A stretch of DNA of 64,000 bases from a bacterium (GTDB taxonomy: Bacteria; Bacillota; Bacilli; Lactobacillales; Streptococcaceae): NCBI GenBank assembly GCA_905221035.1, contig CAJNBP010000002.1, positions 62,001-126,000 of the forward strand, in the 5' to 3' direction. The notes under the pieces were generated by a model that worked only from the letters and a program-made list of their open reading frames with translations, did not search any database and was not told the DNA's origin. This document shows, one piece after another, positions 1 to 9,347 of the stretch (its first letter is position 1; each line of letters starts with the position of its first letter). The translations under genes were made by a program, and so were the position numbers.

Positions 1-593
1 ACGACACCAACGACATGGTCCAATTCTTGTCCGAAAGCAATTGGATTTTCAATGACATCCAAGGCAAGATCGATGATAAAATTCTGCATATCCGTCACAA
101 AACGTTGGCCATCTTTTTCACGGAAACTTGGTTTGTAGCCAGCTCGTTCAAAACGACGAAAGACCTGTTCTGCACCATACTGAACCACTTCTACTGGCAA
201 TTTAAAAGCACCTAGTTTTTCGACCAGCTTGCTTTCATCCACCACCCAAATGTATTCTTTTGATGGTGTCGCAACAACCTTCTCCATCAGAAGAGCACCA
301 CCACCACCTTTGATTCCATTAAACTGACTATCCACTTCATCTGCGCCATCAACTGTCACATCGACAAAGTCTACTTGGTCAATAGATTTGAGTGGGATAT
401 TAAGGCCTTCTGCCTGTTTAGTGGTCACACTAGAAGTCGTTACAGCTATAATCTGCAATCCTTCTTCCTTGATACGACGACCGATTTCTTCGACAAAATA
501 ATAGGCAGTCGAGCCTGTTCCAAGTCCAACGACCATTCCATCGCTTACGAACTCAGCAGCCTTGATACCTGCCATTTTCTTCAGATTTTCCAC
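1..593 (-). CDS. rpiA: Ribose-5-phosphate isomerase A, 3'-truncated by window edge
   Basis: RpiA interconverts ribose 5-phosphate and ribulose 5-phosphate in the cytosolic non-oxidative pentose phosphate pathway. About 197 of the usual ~226 residues are present; the C-terminus lies beyond base 1. The minus-strand translation shows the phosphate-binding segment [12 protein letters not shown], the acidic motif VDGADEVD and the KGGGGALL motif with its catalytic-region lysine. I chose the GTG start at 593 (reading [15 protein letters not shown]) because GGAGG lies at a good distance upstream; the internal ATG at 575 is less well placed. It is the last visible gene of this minus-strand stretch, 281 bases from the next gene, and has its own promoter. 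Confidence 0.95.
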   Translation of the reverse strand, partial: MENLKKMAGIKAAEFVSDGMVVGLGTGSTAYYFVEEIGRRIKEEGLQIIAVTTSSVTTKQAEGLNIPLKSIDQVDFVDVTVDGADEVDSQFNGIKGGGGALLMEKVVATPSKEYIWVVDESKLVEKLGAFKLPVEVVQYGAEQVFRRFERAGYKPSFREKDGQRFVTDMQNFIIDLALDVIENPIAFGQELDHVVGV

Positions 594-621
594 CGATTTA
601 CCTCCATCATTCTCAGTTCTT

Positions 622-650
622 ATTTTACTATGAAACCGCTTTTTATTCAA
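622..650 (-). promoter_or_regulatory. Probable sigma-A promoter of rpiA
   Basis: On the minus strand a TTGAAT -35 (645-650) and TAAAAT -10 (622-627) are separated by exactly 17 bases and lie about 30 bases before the rpiA start. The rest of 594-874 shows no open reading frame or strong hairpin. Confidence 0.55.
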
Positions 651-874
651 GTGAAAAGATCAAATTTACATTTTTCATCAATCTTTCTTTAAAAATATGC
701 ATTTTCTTTTTACCAAACGAATAAAAATGAGTTTATCTTTTATGTATTTGCTTTGTTCATCTCTTTCCAGTTCCAAAAACAAGACCTTAACTTTGATACG
801 TCTAGTTTAGCATTAAAGCAGGCGCATTTCAAGAATCATAAATTAAGAGAAGGAAGTAGATTTATCTGTCTATT

Positions 875-1747
875 TTAAACAAGTTTATCTTTGCTTACCC
901 TCTCTTTTTGACAAATAATTTTCATTACTTTAGGAAGACAATTACTAATCTCCGTTGGTAAGACCACATACTGTTCTTGAGCTAGTTCTTGGGCAATAGC
1001 TGAATGAAGATGGGTCGCTACTGTCACACGTTCGTAGAGACTGGCCTGTCGGAATTGGCCTGCAAATCCTGCAATCATCCCAGCTAGTGTATCTCCCATA
1101 CCACCAGTCGCCTGATAGGGACCGCCAACCTGTAACTGGTAATAATCAGATTGACCAACTTCCCAAATACGAGTAGCTGGACCTTTCTCCACCAAAATAG
1201 TTCCTTGAGGGAAGGAACTCAAGGCACTAGCCGTTGCAGCTTCCTTTTGCTTTTCAATAGCAATACCAGACAGCTTTTCCCATTCTTTTTGGTGAGGAGT
1301 TAGGATAAGCTGGCTTGAGGGAAATGACAAACTTGTTCTAGCAAGAATGGTCAAGGCACCTCCGTCTACAATCAAAATCTGATTCTTTTTTAAGCCAGCA
1401 AAGACCTGTTTGACTAGTTCTTCTCCAAAAGCATCGTCTCGTAAACCAGGCCCCAGCAAGACAACTTCTGCCTTCTCCAATTGCTCTTGTAACAATTGCT
1501 GGTCTTGAAGAGAAAAGGCCATAGCCTCAGGTAAATGGCTGTGCAGAGCTGGGATATTTTCCCTATCTGTTCCAACGGTCACCAATCCTGCACCGCTTTT
1601 TACTGCTGCCAAGGCAGCCATGATGATGGCACCACCATAAGGATAAGTTCCACCCAGCAACAGCAGACGACCGTAGTCTCCTTTATGACTTGTACGAGAA
1701 CGTTCAATAATAATTTTTTCTAGTAAGGTTTGATCAATCACTTTCAT
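875..1747 (-). CDS. nnrD: ADP-dependent (S)-NAD(P)H-hydrate dehydratase (YjeF C-terminal family)
   Basis: This family repairs damaged, hydrated NAD(P)H back to NAD(P)H using ADP or ATP. The 290-residue protein is a ribokinase-fold domain alone, without the N-terminal epimerase domain found in long YjeF proteins. Visible signatures are GGTYPYGGAIIMAALA near residue 32, the LLGPGLRDD segment near 96, LTPHQKEW near 150 and the catalytic GGMGDTLAGMIAG near 215, which holds the invariant Asp. The start at 1747 has GAGG upstream. It lies only 13 bases after an uncharacterised gene (1761-2582), so the two are probably co-transcribed. Confidence 0.9.
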   Translation of the reverse strand: MKVIDQTLLEKIIIERSRTSHKGDYGRLLLLGGTYPYGGAIIMAALAAVKSGAGLVTVGTDRENIPALHSHLPEAMAFSLQDQQLLQEQLEKAEVVLLGPGLRDDAFGEELVKQVFAGLKKNQILIVDGGALTILARTSLSFPSSQLILTPHQKEWEKLSGIAIEKQKEAATASALSSFPQGTILVEKGPATRIWEVGQSDYYQLQVGGPYQATGGMGDTLAGMIAGFAGQFRQASLYERVTVATHLHSAIAQELAQEQYVVLPTEISNCLPKVMKIICQKERVSKDKLV

Positions 1748-1760
1748 CGTTTTTCCTCAA

Positions 1761-2582
1761 CTATCCTTTACCTGATCGTTTTAAAACAATCCGATATACT
1801 TTTTTAACCCACTCCTCCAAACCTTCTCCATCATGGTCAAGATAATACACCCTATCCAGTAATTGACTTGGAATAATATTTTCAAATTGGCTCTTATTAT
1901 GAGTTGGAATAATGCAAATATACAACTCACTAAATAAATTCAATATGTCCTTAATTTTTGCAACATGGTAGCCATCAAACATATAACCTGGTGCTTGAAT
2001 TAATTCTTCATACAGAAAATGAAAACTAACACCAGGAATGAACTTTTCTTGCAATTCCTCCTCAGACGGTGCCCTTCCTAACAAACGCTCCATCGCTAAT
2101 CGATAACCAGAACTTGTATTTGACCACCCTAACATGACATAGTCAAAATAATCTATCGGATCCGATGCAGCATTTCGACTATCCAAAACCAACTCTTCAG
2201 CATCTCGCCCAAAGGCTTTCACAGCAGATAAGAGCTGACCTGTTTTAAAGATAGAAATCGCTGCATCTATATTCGTAGTATGACTACAGTAGTCTGAAGT
2301 CACTAACCTCTTATGTAGATCATAAGTCGAGGCTACTCTTTTATCTGTAGGGGTAAATGGTGGCAGAAAGGGATGCTGACAGATGTAATCTAAAATTTCT
2401 TTTTTTAAACAAGAATCAGCACACTCAATACTTGTTTGACGTTTATGAAGTTTTTCGTAAGCTATAAATTTAGCAATTTTTTCTAATTCCCATTCTTGAA
2501 TATTTGGATAATCAATTAGTGCTAAGTAGTATATTCCATCCCATTGTAAACTATATTCCCCATTATAAATTTTTAAAATCAT
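1761..2582 (-). CDS. Uncharacterised 273-aa protein; possible ADP-ribosyltransferase-like fold
   Basis: I do not recognise a named family. The first ~85 residues look like a small alpha-rich region. From about residue 95 there is a segment CSHTTNIDAAISIFKTGQLL followed by SAVKAFG, which resembles the H-x-T-x-x-N-x-x-x-I-x-x-x-G-x-L-L-S signature opening several ADP-ribosyltransferase-like (DarT/RES/ART) folds. Later motifs are GVSFHFLYEEL near 185 and APGYMFDGYHVAKIKD near 195. It has no signal peptide or membrane segment, so it should be cytosolic. GGTGAT lies before the ATG. A 13-base gap to the NAD(P)HX dehydratase suggests an operon. The enzymatic suggestion is motif resemblance only; expression as a protein is likely, function unknown. 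Confidence 0.7.
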   Translation of the reverse strand: MILKIYNGEYSLQWDGIYYLALIDYPNIQEWELEKIAKFIAYEKLHKRQTSIECADSCLKKEILDYICQHPFLPPFTPTDKRVASTYDLHKRLVTSDYCSHTTNIDAAISIFKTGQLLSAVKAFGRDAEELVLDSRNAASDPIDYFDYVMLGWSNTSSGYRLAMERLLGRAPSEEELQEKFIPGVSFHFLYEELIQAPGYMFDGYHVAKIKDILNLFSELYICIIPTHNKSQFENIIPSQLLDRVYYLDHDGEGLEEWVKKVYRIVLKRSGKG

Positions 2583-2605
2583 CTAATCACCTCACTCCAT
2601 TATAC

Positions 2606-2635
2606 AACAAAAAGGAGGCGCAGACCTCCTTTTGT
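2606..2635 (-). terminator. Rho-independent terminator after folD
   Basis: Stem AAAAAGGAGG / CCTCCTTTT with a 6-base loop, U-rich on the minus strand. It sits between folD and the next minus-strand gene. A TATAAT (minus, 2599-2604) directly after it may drive the downstream pair, but its -35 is poor. Confidence 0.75.
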
Positions 2636-2718
2636 AATCTTATATCTAAAATTTAATATTCATTTCTGCCATTTCAGATATAGCTATAGAAAATACACTC
2701 TCTTCAGCGAATTTTTTC

Positions 2719-3576
2719 TTATTTTCTATCCAATGTCCGAAGTGCTGCTTGATAAGTTTGCTCCATTAGCATGGTAATGGTCATAGGACCGACACCTCCA
2801 GGGACTGGCGTAATATGGCTAGCAAGTGGGGCAACTGCCTCATAATCCACATCCCCACAGAGCTTACCATTTTCATCACGATTCATCCCAACATCAATGA
2901 CTACCGCACCTGGTTTGACAAAGTCAGGAGTCACAAATTTAGCACGACCAATTGCTACAACAAGAATATCCGCTTTTGCAGCAACCTTAGCGAGATTATG
3001 GGTGCGTGAGTGGGTCAAAGTCACTGTAGCATTCTTTGCCAAAAGAAGCTGAGCCATAGGTTTTCCAACGATATTGGAACGACCGATGACGACCGCATTT
3101 TTACCTTCCAAGTCCATCCCATATTCATGAAACATTTCCATAATTCCTGCAGGTGTCGAAGGAATCATGACTGGATGACCAGACCAAAGGCATCCCATAT
3201 TTAGAGGATGGAAACCATCCACATCCTTTTCTGGGTCAATAGCCAATAGAACCGCCTCTTCATCAATGTGTTTTGGTAATGGCAACTGGACCAAAATCCC
3301 ATGCCAAGCTGGATCCTGATTATATTTAGCAATCAGATCTAACAATTCCTCTTGAGTAATAGTCTCTGGAACTCGCACTACTTCGCTACGGAAACCAGCC
3401 GCAAGAGCTGACCTCTCCTTGTTGCGAACGTAGACTTGGCTGGCTGGATTGTCCCCAACCAAAATCACTACCAAACCAGGCACTAGACCTGTTTCTTCCT
3501 TTAATTTTGCAGTCTTTTCAGCCAACTGCCCCTGCAATTTGGCCGCTAAAGCTTTCCCATCAATAATCTGTGTCAT
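2719..3576 (-). CDS. folD: Methylenetetrahydrofolate dehydrogenase / cyclohydrolase
   Basis: FolD is a bifunctional cytosolic enzyme that oxidises 5,10-methylene-THF and hydrolyses the product to 10-formyl-THF, supplying one-carbon units for purines and formyl-Met. The 285 residues match the normal length. Signatures are the catalytic YVRNKERSA near 50 (Tyr and Lys), QLPLPKHID near 97, the NADP-binding [17 protein letters not shown] near 160 and [14 protein letters not shown] near 260. I start at the ATG at 3576 (MTQIIDGK), not at the upstream in-frame codon, because the extra residues contain the promoter (TGGTATAAT around 3610). It is a single-gene unit with its own terminator. Confidence 0.96.
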   Translation of the reverse strand: MTQIIDGKALAAKLQGQLAEKTAKLKEETGLVPGLVVILVGDNPASQVYVRNKERSALAAGFRSEVVRVPETITQEELLDLIAKYNQDPAWHGILVQLPLPKHIDEEAVLLAIDPEKDVDGFHPLNMGCLWSGHPVMIPSTPAGIMEMFHEYGMDLEGKNAVVIGRSNIVGKPMAQLLLAKNATVTLTHSRTHNLAKVAAKADILVVAIGRAKFVTPDFVKPGAVVIDVGMNRDENGKLCGDVDYEAVAPLASHITPVPGGVGPMTITMLMEQTYQAALRTLDRK

Positions 3577-3676
3577 ATCACTTCTCTTTTCTTTCAAATA
3601 TCTTCCATTATACCAAAAACTGTTGGTCCCCTCTAACACTTCTTTCCTAGGAAACCTTATAGTTTCAAACTATAAG

Positions 3677-3698
3677 AAAAAGCTCGAGTCGAGCTTTT
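3677..3698 (-). terminator. Terminator after the TfoX-N gene
   Basis: AAAAAGCTC-gagtc-GAGCTTTT hairpin between the 3726-4046 gene and folD. It is A/T flanked on both sides, so it could act in either direction. Confidence 0.65.
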
Positions 3699-3725
3699 AG
3701 TACCTATTGATATTAGGTAAATCTG

Positions 3726-4046
3726 TCAGGCTTTCTTTTTGACTTTTGGAGCCGGTAGGACTTCATACATATCCCTGATTAGTCTCTCTAAAAATGACTT
3801 ATCTTCAAGGTCTTCTAGTAAAATCATCTCTTTGGCTCCTTCATAAGGACGTTCAAACCTAGTCTGTCCCAGTTGATCCATGACCACCTTCACAGGCTTC
3901 AGTAACAAACGATTATCATAAATTCCTCCGATAATCTTCCCACGATAATAAAGGATATACTCTCCCATCATAGGATGATAACTCATCTCCTCTAGCTCTG
4001 ATAGCTGATCGAGAATAAAGGCTAAATATTCTTTACTTGAAGCCAT
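3726..4046 (-). CDS. TfoX N-terminal domain protein
   Basis: A 106-residue protein consisting of the TfoX N-terminal domain. Typical features are the opening MASSKEYLAFILDQLSEL, the PMMGEYILYYRGKIIGGIYD core near residue 25-45 and the aromatic/acidic RFERPYEGAKEM stretch. It ends in a basic tail (KVKKKA). In Haemophilus TfoX (Sxy) is a competence co-activator, but stand-alone N-domains in streptococci have no established role, so I assign no function. It lies 33 bases downstream of the amino acid ABC transporter ATPase gene on the same strand and may be the last gene of that transcript. Confidence 0.8.
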   Translation of the reverse strand: MASSKEYLAFILDQLSELEEMSYHPMMGEYILYYRGKIIGGIYDNRLLLKPVKVVMDQLGQTRFERPYEGAKEMILLEDLEDKSFLERLIRDMYEVLPAPKVKKKA

Positions 4047-4079
4047 GATTTCTACTCTCCTTCTTCTAAAAATGAGGTC

Positions 4080-4814
4080 TTATAAAACCTTACTCAAGAA
4101 GTCTTTAGTCCGTTGTTCTTGGGTTTGTTCAAAAATCTGTTCAGGTGTTCCATCTTCAACAACTACACCGTCTGCCATAAAGATGACACGGTCTGCCACC
4201 TCACGAGCAAATCCCATTTCATGTGTTACGATAACCATGGTCATTCCTGACTTGGCTAAGTCTTGCATAACAGCTAGAACTTCTCCAACCATCTCAGGGT
4301 CCAAGGCTGAAGTTGGCTCATCAAAGAGCAAAACATCAGGTTCCATGGCCAACCCACGCGCGATGGCAATCCGTTGTTGCTGGCCACCTGACAAACTCTG
4401 TGGATAAGCATCTGCCTTATCTGGCAAACCAACTTTTTCCAAAAGCTCTTGGGCTCTCTTCTCAGCAACAGCCTTGCTCTCACCTTTGGTCTTGATAGGT
4501 GACAAGGTGATATTTTCCATCACAGTCATATTAGGAAAGAGATTAAATTGTTGGAAAACCATGCCCATCTTCTCACGCATGGCAAACAGGTCATTCTTCT
4601 TGTCCGTAATATCGACTCCCTCAAAGATAACCTTCCCTTTAGTCGCTTCTTCCAACAAATTCATAGAGCGAAGCAAGGTAGATTTCCCGCTCCCCGAAGG
4701 ACCGATGATAACGACAACTTCTCCTCTTTTAATCTCGAGGTTGATGCCCTTCAATACTTCATTCTTTCCAAATGATTTATGTAAATTTTCAATTTTTATC
4801 AAGGTTTCTGTCAT
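4080..4814 (-). CDS. Polar amino acid ABC transporter, ATP-binding protein
   Basis: This 244-residue cytoplasmic ATPase energises a polar amino acid importer (GlnQ/HisP type). It has Walker [19 protein letters not shown] near 38, the Q-loop [15 protein letters not shown] near 88, the signature [17 protein letters not shown] near 140, Walker [15 protein letters not shown] near 160 and the switch His in [10 protein letters not shown]. Its ATG overlaps the stop codon of the permease gene by one base (TAATG), indicating translational coupling. No substrate-binding lipoprotein is encoded nearby, so the substrate cannot be inferred from context. Confidence 0.93.
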   Translation of the reverse strand: MTETLIKIENLHKSFGKNEVLKGINLEIKRGEVVVIIGPSGSGKSTLLRSMNLLEEATKGKVIFEGVDITDKKNDLFAMREKMGMVFQQFNLFPNMTVMENITLSPIKTKGESKAVAEKRAQELLEKVGLPDKADAYPQSLSGGQQQRIAIARGLAMEPDVLLFDEPTSALDPEMVGEVLAVMQDLAKSGMTMVIVTHEMGFAREVADRVIFMADGVVVEDGTPEQIFEQTQEQRTKDFLSKVL

Positions 4815-5497
4815 TATTTCTTATCTCCTTGTCCCATACGTTTTTCAAAAGCTTTCAAGGCCACTGTCAAAATAGAAGTCATAATCAAGTAATAAAAGGC
4901 TGCAAATAGAAGTGGTGTTAAAGGTAGATAGGTTGTTGTGGAAACTGTTGTAGCTCCATTCCACAACTCCATAACACCGATAGCTGATAAGAGGGAGCTG
5001 TCCTTGATAATGGTGATAAATTCGTTCCCCAAAGCTGGCAAGATATTTTTGATTGCTTGTGGCAAAATCACATAACGCATCGCATTTTTAGGACGAATCC
5101 CTAGCGAATAAGCCGCCTCTAGCTGACCTTTTGGAACCGCATTGATTCCGGCACGAACAGTCTCAGAAACATAAGCACCACTGTTCATAGAAATAATCAA
5201 AATCCCTGGAATCAGACGAGAAAGATCAACACCTAAAATTCCAACCTGAATAGTCGGAGCATTGATATGCATAAGAGCAAAGGCAATCATAATCTGAACC
5301 ATCATCGGTGTCCCACGGAAAATCCAAACGTACAAGTTGGCCAGCCAAACAAGCGGTTTAAACTTTGAACGTTGCCCAAAAGCCAAGACAACACCCAAAA
5401 TAGTTCCCAAAAAGACAACACAGATAGAAATGAGAACCGTCACAACAGCCCCATAGTTAAAATAAGGTAAATACTTAGGTAAAAAAGAAAAATTCAT
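4814..5497 (-). CDS. Polar amino acid ABC transporter, permease
   Basis: An integral membrane subunit of the HisM/GlnP type, about 227 residues, which forms the pore of the importer with the adjacent ATPase. The N-terminus has a long hydrophobic span ([20 protein letters not shown]), followed by the [13 protein letters not shown] segment typical of the family. The coupling loop near residues 130-160 reads [20 protein letters not shown], the EAA motif. I take the ATG at 5497 (MNFSFLP): the longer in-frame version would overlap the -10 region of the promoter. The ribosome-binding site is weak. No periplasmic/lipoprotein receptor gene is present in the window. Confidence 0.9.
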   Translation of the reverse strand: MNFSFLPKYLPYFNYGAVVTVLISICVVFLGTILGVVLAFGQRSKFKPLVWLANLYVWIFRGTPMMVQIMIAFALMHINAPTIQVGILGVDLSRLIPGILIISMNSGAYVSETVRAGINAVPKGQLEAAYSLGIRPKNAMRYVILPQAIKNILPALGNEFITIIKDSSLLSAIGVMELWNGATTVSTTTYLPLTPLLFAAFYYLIMTSILTVALKAFEKRMGQGDKK

Positions 5498-5531
5498 AGT
5501 CACACTGCTTTCTAAAATAGAGTACTGTATG

Positions 5532-5560
5532 ATTATAACATGAATTGAATTAAAATTCAA
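5532..5560 (-). promoter_or_regulatory. Sigma-A promoter of the amino acid ABC operon
   Basis: TTGAAT (5555-5560), 17-base spacer, TATAAT (5532-5537) on the minus strand, about 35 bases before the permease start. It supports the shorter start codon. Confidence 0.65.
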
Positions 5561-5686
5561 ATCTTTTATCCAATTTATTTAAAAATCTTTAAACTAGCAG
5601 AATTAGCGAGAAATCTTAGTTTTTTCTAGTCAAGTTGGCCTCCTTTATGGTAAAATAGTAACGATAAGAAATGAAGGAGAATCAAA

Positions 5687-5917
5687 ATGGAATCACATTT
5701 GGTTAGAATCATCAACCGCCTTGAAGCAATGGCAAACGATGGCGGAAATTTAAAACGTAATTTTGAACGCGAAGGAGTTGTTGTTGCAGAAGTTGCATAC
5801 AGCCACGACGAAGAAAACGGATCAATCTTTACCCTTCGTGATGTCGAAGCTCGTGAAACGTATACGTTTGACAGCATTGACTTGATTGCAATGGAGATTT
5901 ACGAACTCCTTTACTAA
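5687..5917 (+). CDS. DUF1797 family protein (YkuJ-like)
   Basis: A 76-residue cytosolic protein matching the small DUF1797/YkuJ family of Firmicutes, of unknown function. Characteristic stretches are MESHLVRIINRLEAMAND at the N-terminus and YTFDSIDLIAMEIYELL at the C-terminus. AAGGAG stands at proper distance before the ATG. It is transcribed divergently from the amino acid ABC operon, as a single gene ended by a hairpin terminator. Confidence 0.85.
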   Translation: MESHLVRIINRLEAMANDGGNLKRNFEREGVVVAEVAYSHDEENGSIFTLRDVEARETYTFDSIDLIAMEIYELLY

Positions 5918-5955
5918 TACAAAACAAGCTGGGATTACACCCTGCATGTCTAACC

Positions 5956-5989
5956 AAAATCCTTTTTGTCTCACAAATAGGATTTTTTT
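5956..5989 (+). terminator. Terminator after DUF1797 gene
   Basis: Hairpin AAAATCCT ... AGGATTTT followed by a run of T on the plus strand. Confidence 0.7.
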
Positions 5990-6049
5990 ATAGTCCAAAT
6001 CCACAAATATTTTCATTGTAACAACTTCTCAAAGCTTCAATCTTTTTAC

Positions 6050-6077
6050 TTGCTTTACACCCCAATCCTGTTATAAT
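6050..6077 (+). promoter_or_regulatory. clpE promoter
   Basis: TTGCTT (6050-6055), 16-base spacer, TATAAT (6072-6077). The predicted start lies immediately before the CtsR site. Confidence 0.65.
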
Positions 6078-6090
6078 GAGAGTATAGAAA

Positions 6091-6107
6091 TTTGACTATT
6101 TTTGACC
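6091..6107 (+). promoter_or_regulatory. CtsR operator of clpE
   Basis: The reverse strand reads GGTCAAAAATAGTCAAA, an exact match to the CtsR consensus GGTCAAANANRGTCAAA. It sits just after the predicted transcription start, where bound CtsR would block clpE transcription until heat or protein damage. Confidence 0.9.
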
Positions 6108-6147
6108 ATTAAACAGGTCAGGCTAAAGAAAGAAATGAGGTAGATGT

Positions 6148-8406
6148 ATGCTTTGTCAAAACTGTAAAATCAACGACTCAACAATTCATCTTTACACCAA
6201 TCTCAATGGAAAACAAAAACAAATTGACCTCTGTCAAAACTGCTATAAGATTATCAAAACAGATCCTAACAATAGCCTCTTCAAAGGTATGACGGATCTG
6301 AACAATCGTGACTTTGATCCCTTTGGTGATTTCTTCAATGATCTAAACAATTTCAGACCTTCTAACAACACTCCTCCTATTCCCCCAACCCAATCAGGTG
6401 GAGGTTACGGTGGAAACGGCGGTTATGGTTCCCAAAATCGTGGATCCGCTCAAACTCCGCCACCTAGCCAAGAAAAAGGGCTGCTGGAAGAATTTGGTAT
6501 CAACGTAACTGAGATTGCCCGTCGTGGAGACATTGACCCCGTTATTGGGCGAGACGATGAGATTATCCGTGTCATCGAGATTCTCAATCGTAGAACCAAG
6601 AATAATCCTGTTCTTATCGGTGAACCTGGTGTCGGAAAAACGGCCGTTGTCGAAGGTCTAGCTCAGAAAATTGTTGATGGCGATGTTCCACATAAACTCC
6701 AAGGTAAACAAGTCATCCGTCTGGATGTGGTTAGCCTGGTCCAAGGAACGGGTATCCGAGGACAATTTGAAGAACGCATGCAAAAACTCATGGAAGAAAT
6801 TCGCAAACGTGAGGACATCATCCTCTTTATCGATGAAATCCATGAAATTGTTGGTGCTGGTTCTGCGAGTGATGGTAATATGGACGCAGGAAATATCCTC
6901 AAGCCAGCCCTTGCTCGTGGAGAACTGCAACTGGTCGGTGCAACTACCCTCAATGAATACCGTATCATTGAAAAGGATGCTGCCTTAGAGCGTCGTATGC
7001 AGCCTGTTAAAGTTGATGAACCAACTGTGGAGGAAACGATTATTATCCTCAAAGGGATTCAAAAGAAATACGAAGACTACCACCACGTTCAGTATACCGA
7101 TGCTGCAATTGAAGCAGCTGCAACTCTTTCCAATCGCTACATCCAAGATCGCTTCTTGCCTGACAAGGCCATTGACCTCCTAGATGAAGCTGGTTCTAAA
7201 ATGAACTTGACCTTGAATTTTGTGGATCCTAAAGTAATCGATCAGCGCTTGATTGAGGCTGAAAATCTTAAATCTCAAGCTACACGAGAAGAAGATTTTG
7301 AGAAGGCAGCTTATTTCCGCGACCAGATTGCCAAGTATAAGGAAATGCAAAAGAAAAAGGTCACAGACCAGGATACTCCTATCATCAGTGAGAAAACCAT
7401 TGAGCACATTATCGAGCAGAAAACCAATATTCCTGTTGGCGATTTGAAAGAGAAAGAACAATCTCAACTTATCCATCTAGCTGAAGACCTCAAGTCTCAT
7501 GTTATTGGGCAAGACGATGCTGTCGATAAGATCGCTAAGGCTATTCGCCGTAATCGTGTCGGTCTCGGTACGCCTAACCGCCCAATCGGAAGCTTCCTCT
7601 TCGTCGGACCAACTGGTGTCGGTAAGACAGAACTTTCCAAACAACTAGCCATTGAACTTTTTGGTTCTGCTGACAGCATGATTCGCTTTGACATGAGTGA
7701 ATACATGGAAAAACACAGCGTTGCTAAGTTGGTCGGCGCCCCTCCAGGTTATGTTGGCTACGATGAGGCTGGTCAATTAACCGAAAAAGTCCGCCGTAAT
7801 CCATATTCTCTCATCCTTCTCGATGAAGTGGAAAAAGCTCACCCAGATGTTATGCACATGTTCCTTCAAGTCTTGGACGATGGTCGTTTGACAGATGGGC
7901 AAGGACGCACCGTTAGCTTCAAGGACGCCATCATCATCATGACCTCAAATGCAGGTACAGGTAAGGCAGAAGCCAGCGTTGGATTTGGGGCTGCTAGAGA
8001 AGGACGTACCAACTCTGTTCTCGGTGAACTCGGCAACTTCTTTAGCCCAGAGTTTATGAACCGTTTTGATGGCATTATCGAATTTAAGGCTCTCAGCAAG
8101 GATAACCTCCTTCAGATTGTCGAGCTCATGCTAGCTGATGTTAACAAGCGCCTATCTAGCAACAACATTCATTTATATGTAACTGACAAGGTCAAGGAAA
8201 AGTTGGTTGACCTCGGTTATGATCCAAAAATGGGAGCCCGCCCACTTCGTCGGACTATTCAAGACTATATTGAGGACGCAATCACTGATTACTACCTTGA
8301 AAATCCAAGCGAAAAAGATCTCAAAGCAGTTATGACTAGCAAGGGAAACATTCAGATTAAATCTGCCAAAAAAGCTGAAGTTAAAACTTCTGAAAAAGAA
8401 AAATAA
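6148..8406 (+). CDS. clpE: ATP-dependent Clp protease ATP-binding subunit ClpE
   Basis: ClpE is a HSP100 unfoldase that feeds damaged proteins to ClpP. The 752-residue chain begins with the ClpE zinc finger (CQNC near 3 and CQNC near 29), a Gly/Pro/Asn-rich linker (about 60-105), then AAA1 with Walker [14 protein letters not shown] near 155. A UVR motif ([18 protein letters not shown]) lies near 380 and AAA2 has Walker [14 protein letters not shown] near 485. The ClpB/C-type C-terminal domain ends with a Lys-rich tail. A CtsR operator and sigma-A promoter lie upstream, so it belongs to the CtsR heat-shock regulon, and it is followed by its own terminator. Confidence 0.97.
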   Translation: MLCQNCKINDSTIHLYTNLNGKQKQIDLCQNCYKIIKTDPNNSLFKGMTDLNNRDFDPFGDFFNDLNNFRPSNNTPPIPPTQSGGGYGGNGGYGSQNRGSAQTPPPSQEKGLLEEFGINVTEIARRGDIDPVIGRDDEIIRVIEILNRRTKNNPVLIGEPGVGKTAVVEGLAQKIVDGDVPHKLQGKQVIRLDVVSLVQGTGIRGQFEERMQKLMEEIRKREDIILFIDEIHEIVGAGSASDGNMDAGNILKPALARGELQLVGATTLNEYRIIEKDAALERRMQPVKVDEPTVEETIIILKGIQKKYEDYHHVQYTDAAIEAAATLSNRYIQDRFLPDKAIDLLDEAGSKMNLTLNFVDPKVIDQRLIEAENLKSQATREEDFEKAAYFRDQIAKYKEMQKKKVTDQDTPIISEKTIEHIIEQKTNIPVGDLKEKEQSQLIHLAEDLKSHVIGQDDAVDKIAKAIRRNRVGLGTPNRPIGSFLFVGPTGVGKTELSKQLAIELFGSADSMIRFDMSEYMEKHSVAKLVGAPPGYVGYDEAGQLTEKVRRNPYSLILLDEVEKAHPDVMHMFLQVLDDGRLTDGQGRTVSFKDAIIIMTSNAGTGKAEASVGFGAAREGRTNSVLGELGNFFSPEFMNRFDGIIEFKALSKDNLLQIVELMLADVNKRLSSNNIHLYVTDKVKEKLVDLGYDPKMGARPLRRTIQDYIEDAITDYYLENPSEKDLKAVMTSKGNIQIKSAKKAEVKTSEKEK

Positions 8407-8416
8407 ATCCTATAGA

Positions 8417-8457
8417 AAAGGAGTAGAAAATGAAATTTTTCTGCTTCTTTTTTACTA
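8417..8457 (+). terminator. Terminator after clpE
   Basis: GTAGAAAA ... TTTTCTGC hairpin with following T-run directly after the clpE stop codon. Confidence 0.6.
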
Positions 8458-8473
8458 AAATAACTGTAATTTC

Positions 8474-8502
8474 TTGACAGCTTGCCCTTTGTCCATTATG
8501 AT
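8474..8502 (+). promoter_or_regulatory. Promoter of the Nudix gene
   Basis: Consensus -35 TTGACA (8474-8479), 17-base spacer and TATGAT (8497-8502). This places the transcription start near 8509 and rules out start codons upstream of the ATG at 8537. Confidence 0.7.
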
Positions 8503-8536
8503 AATAATAACGATACTAGATAATGAGGAAAATGCA

Positions 8537-8989
8537 ATGGCAAACCCAACTTTCGGAGAAAAAAAAGCAAATACAGACTATGTTACACGCTATGGAGTGT
8601 ATGCAGTTATCCCTGACGCTGAACAAAAACAAATAGTTTTAGTTCAAGCTCCTAATGGTGCTTGGTTCTTACCAGGTGGCGAAATTGAATCAGGTGAAAA
8701 TCATCAGGAAGCCCTAAAGCGTGAATTGATTGAAGAGCTTGGATTCACAGCTGAAATTGGTACCTATTATGGACAGGCTGATGAATATTTCTACTCTCGT
8801 CACCGTGACACCTACTACTACAATCCTGCCTACCTCTATGAAGCGACTTCTTTCAAAGAAGTTCAAAAACCACTAGAAGACTTTAATCATATTGCCTGGT
8901 TCCCTATTGATGAGGCTATTGAAAATCTCAAACGTGGTAGCCATAAATGGGCCATCCAATCTTGGAAAAAACAGCATAAGATTGACTAA
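8537..8989 (+). CDS. Nudix hydrolase
   Basis: A 150-residue cytosolic pyrophosphohydrolase acting on some nucleoside diphosphate linked to X; the substrate cannot be read from sequence. The complete Nudix box GGEIESGEN-HQEALKRELIEELGF lies near residues 52-75 and contains the G-x5-E-x7-REUxEExGU metal-binding pattern. The ATG at 8537 (MANPTFGEKK) is preferred because GAGGAA precedes it and a strong promoter lies where a longer N-terminus would be. Resemblance to MutX-type enzymes is only general. It is followed 58 bases later by the DUF1827 gene, which has its own -10 element. Confidence 0.92.
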   Translation: MANPTFGEKKANTDYVTRYGVYAVIPDAEQKQIVLVQAPNGAWFLPGGEIESGENHQEALKRELIEELGFTAEIGTYYGQADEYFYSRHRDTYYYNPAYLYEATSFKEVQKPLEDFNHIAWFPIDEAIENLKRGSHKWAIQSWKKQHKID

Positions 8990-9047
8990 ATCAAGCTACT
9001 TTATTTAAAAAGTGCTATAATAGAATTAGAAAATCGGAGGAAATGTT

Positions 9048-9347
9048 ATGAAGCTAATCAATACGACAAACTCACACTCGCAACTTGTTAAAAGCCAGCT
9101 AGAAAGTACAGATGCAACCCTTGTTGAGGTCTATTCTGCTGGAAATACTGATGTTATTTTTACCCAAGCTCCGCTTCACTATGAAATCCTCATCTCAAAC
9201 AAACACCGTGCTATTCGCGAACCTGAAATCGAAGCTATTCAAGAGTTTTTCTTGAAACGTAAAATTGATAAGGACTCTATTGATGAGGCCAATATCAAAA
9301 CCCTCTACTCAGAAAAATTAATTGGGATTTCGATTCCAATCAAATAA
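9048..9347 (+). CDS. DUF1827 family protein
   Basis: A 99-residue cytosolic protein resembling the streptococcal DUF1827 family (function unknown). No signal peptide or membrane segment is visible; the C-terminal third is charged and helical, ending in EKLIGISIPIK. TCGGAGGAAATG gives a strong ribosome-binding site. TATAAT at 9015-9020 is the probable -10 box. It lies convergent to ezrA, with two hairpin structures between them. Confidence 0.75.
   Translation: MKLINTTNSHSQLVKSQLESTDATLVEVYSAGNTDVIFTQAPLHYEILISNKHRAIREPEIEAIQEFFLKRKIDKDSIDEANIKTLYSEKLIGISIPIK

Noticed and set aside
628..650. CcpA cre site upstream of rpiA (TGAAACCGCTTTTTATTCA)
   Set aside because: The left half fits, but the CA of the right half is at the wrong distance; not better than chance.
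375..692. Plus-strand open frame of 105 codons near the start of the window
   Set aside because: It lies antisense to rpiA, has no ribosome-binding site, and its translation resembles no known protein. Many similar antisense frames elsewhere were left out for the same reason.
1761..2582. DarT/DarG-type toxin-antitoxin system
   Set aside because: No macrodomain antitoxin gene is adjacent and the motif match is partial, so only a possible ART-like fold is reported.
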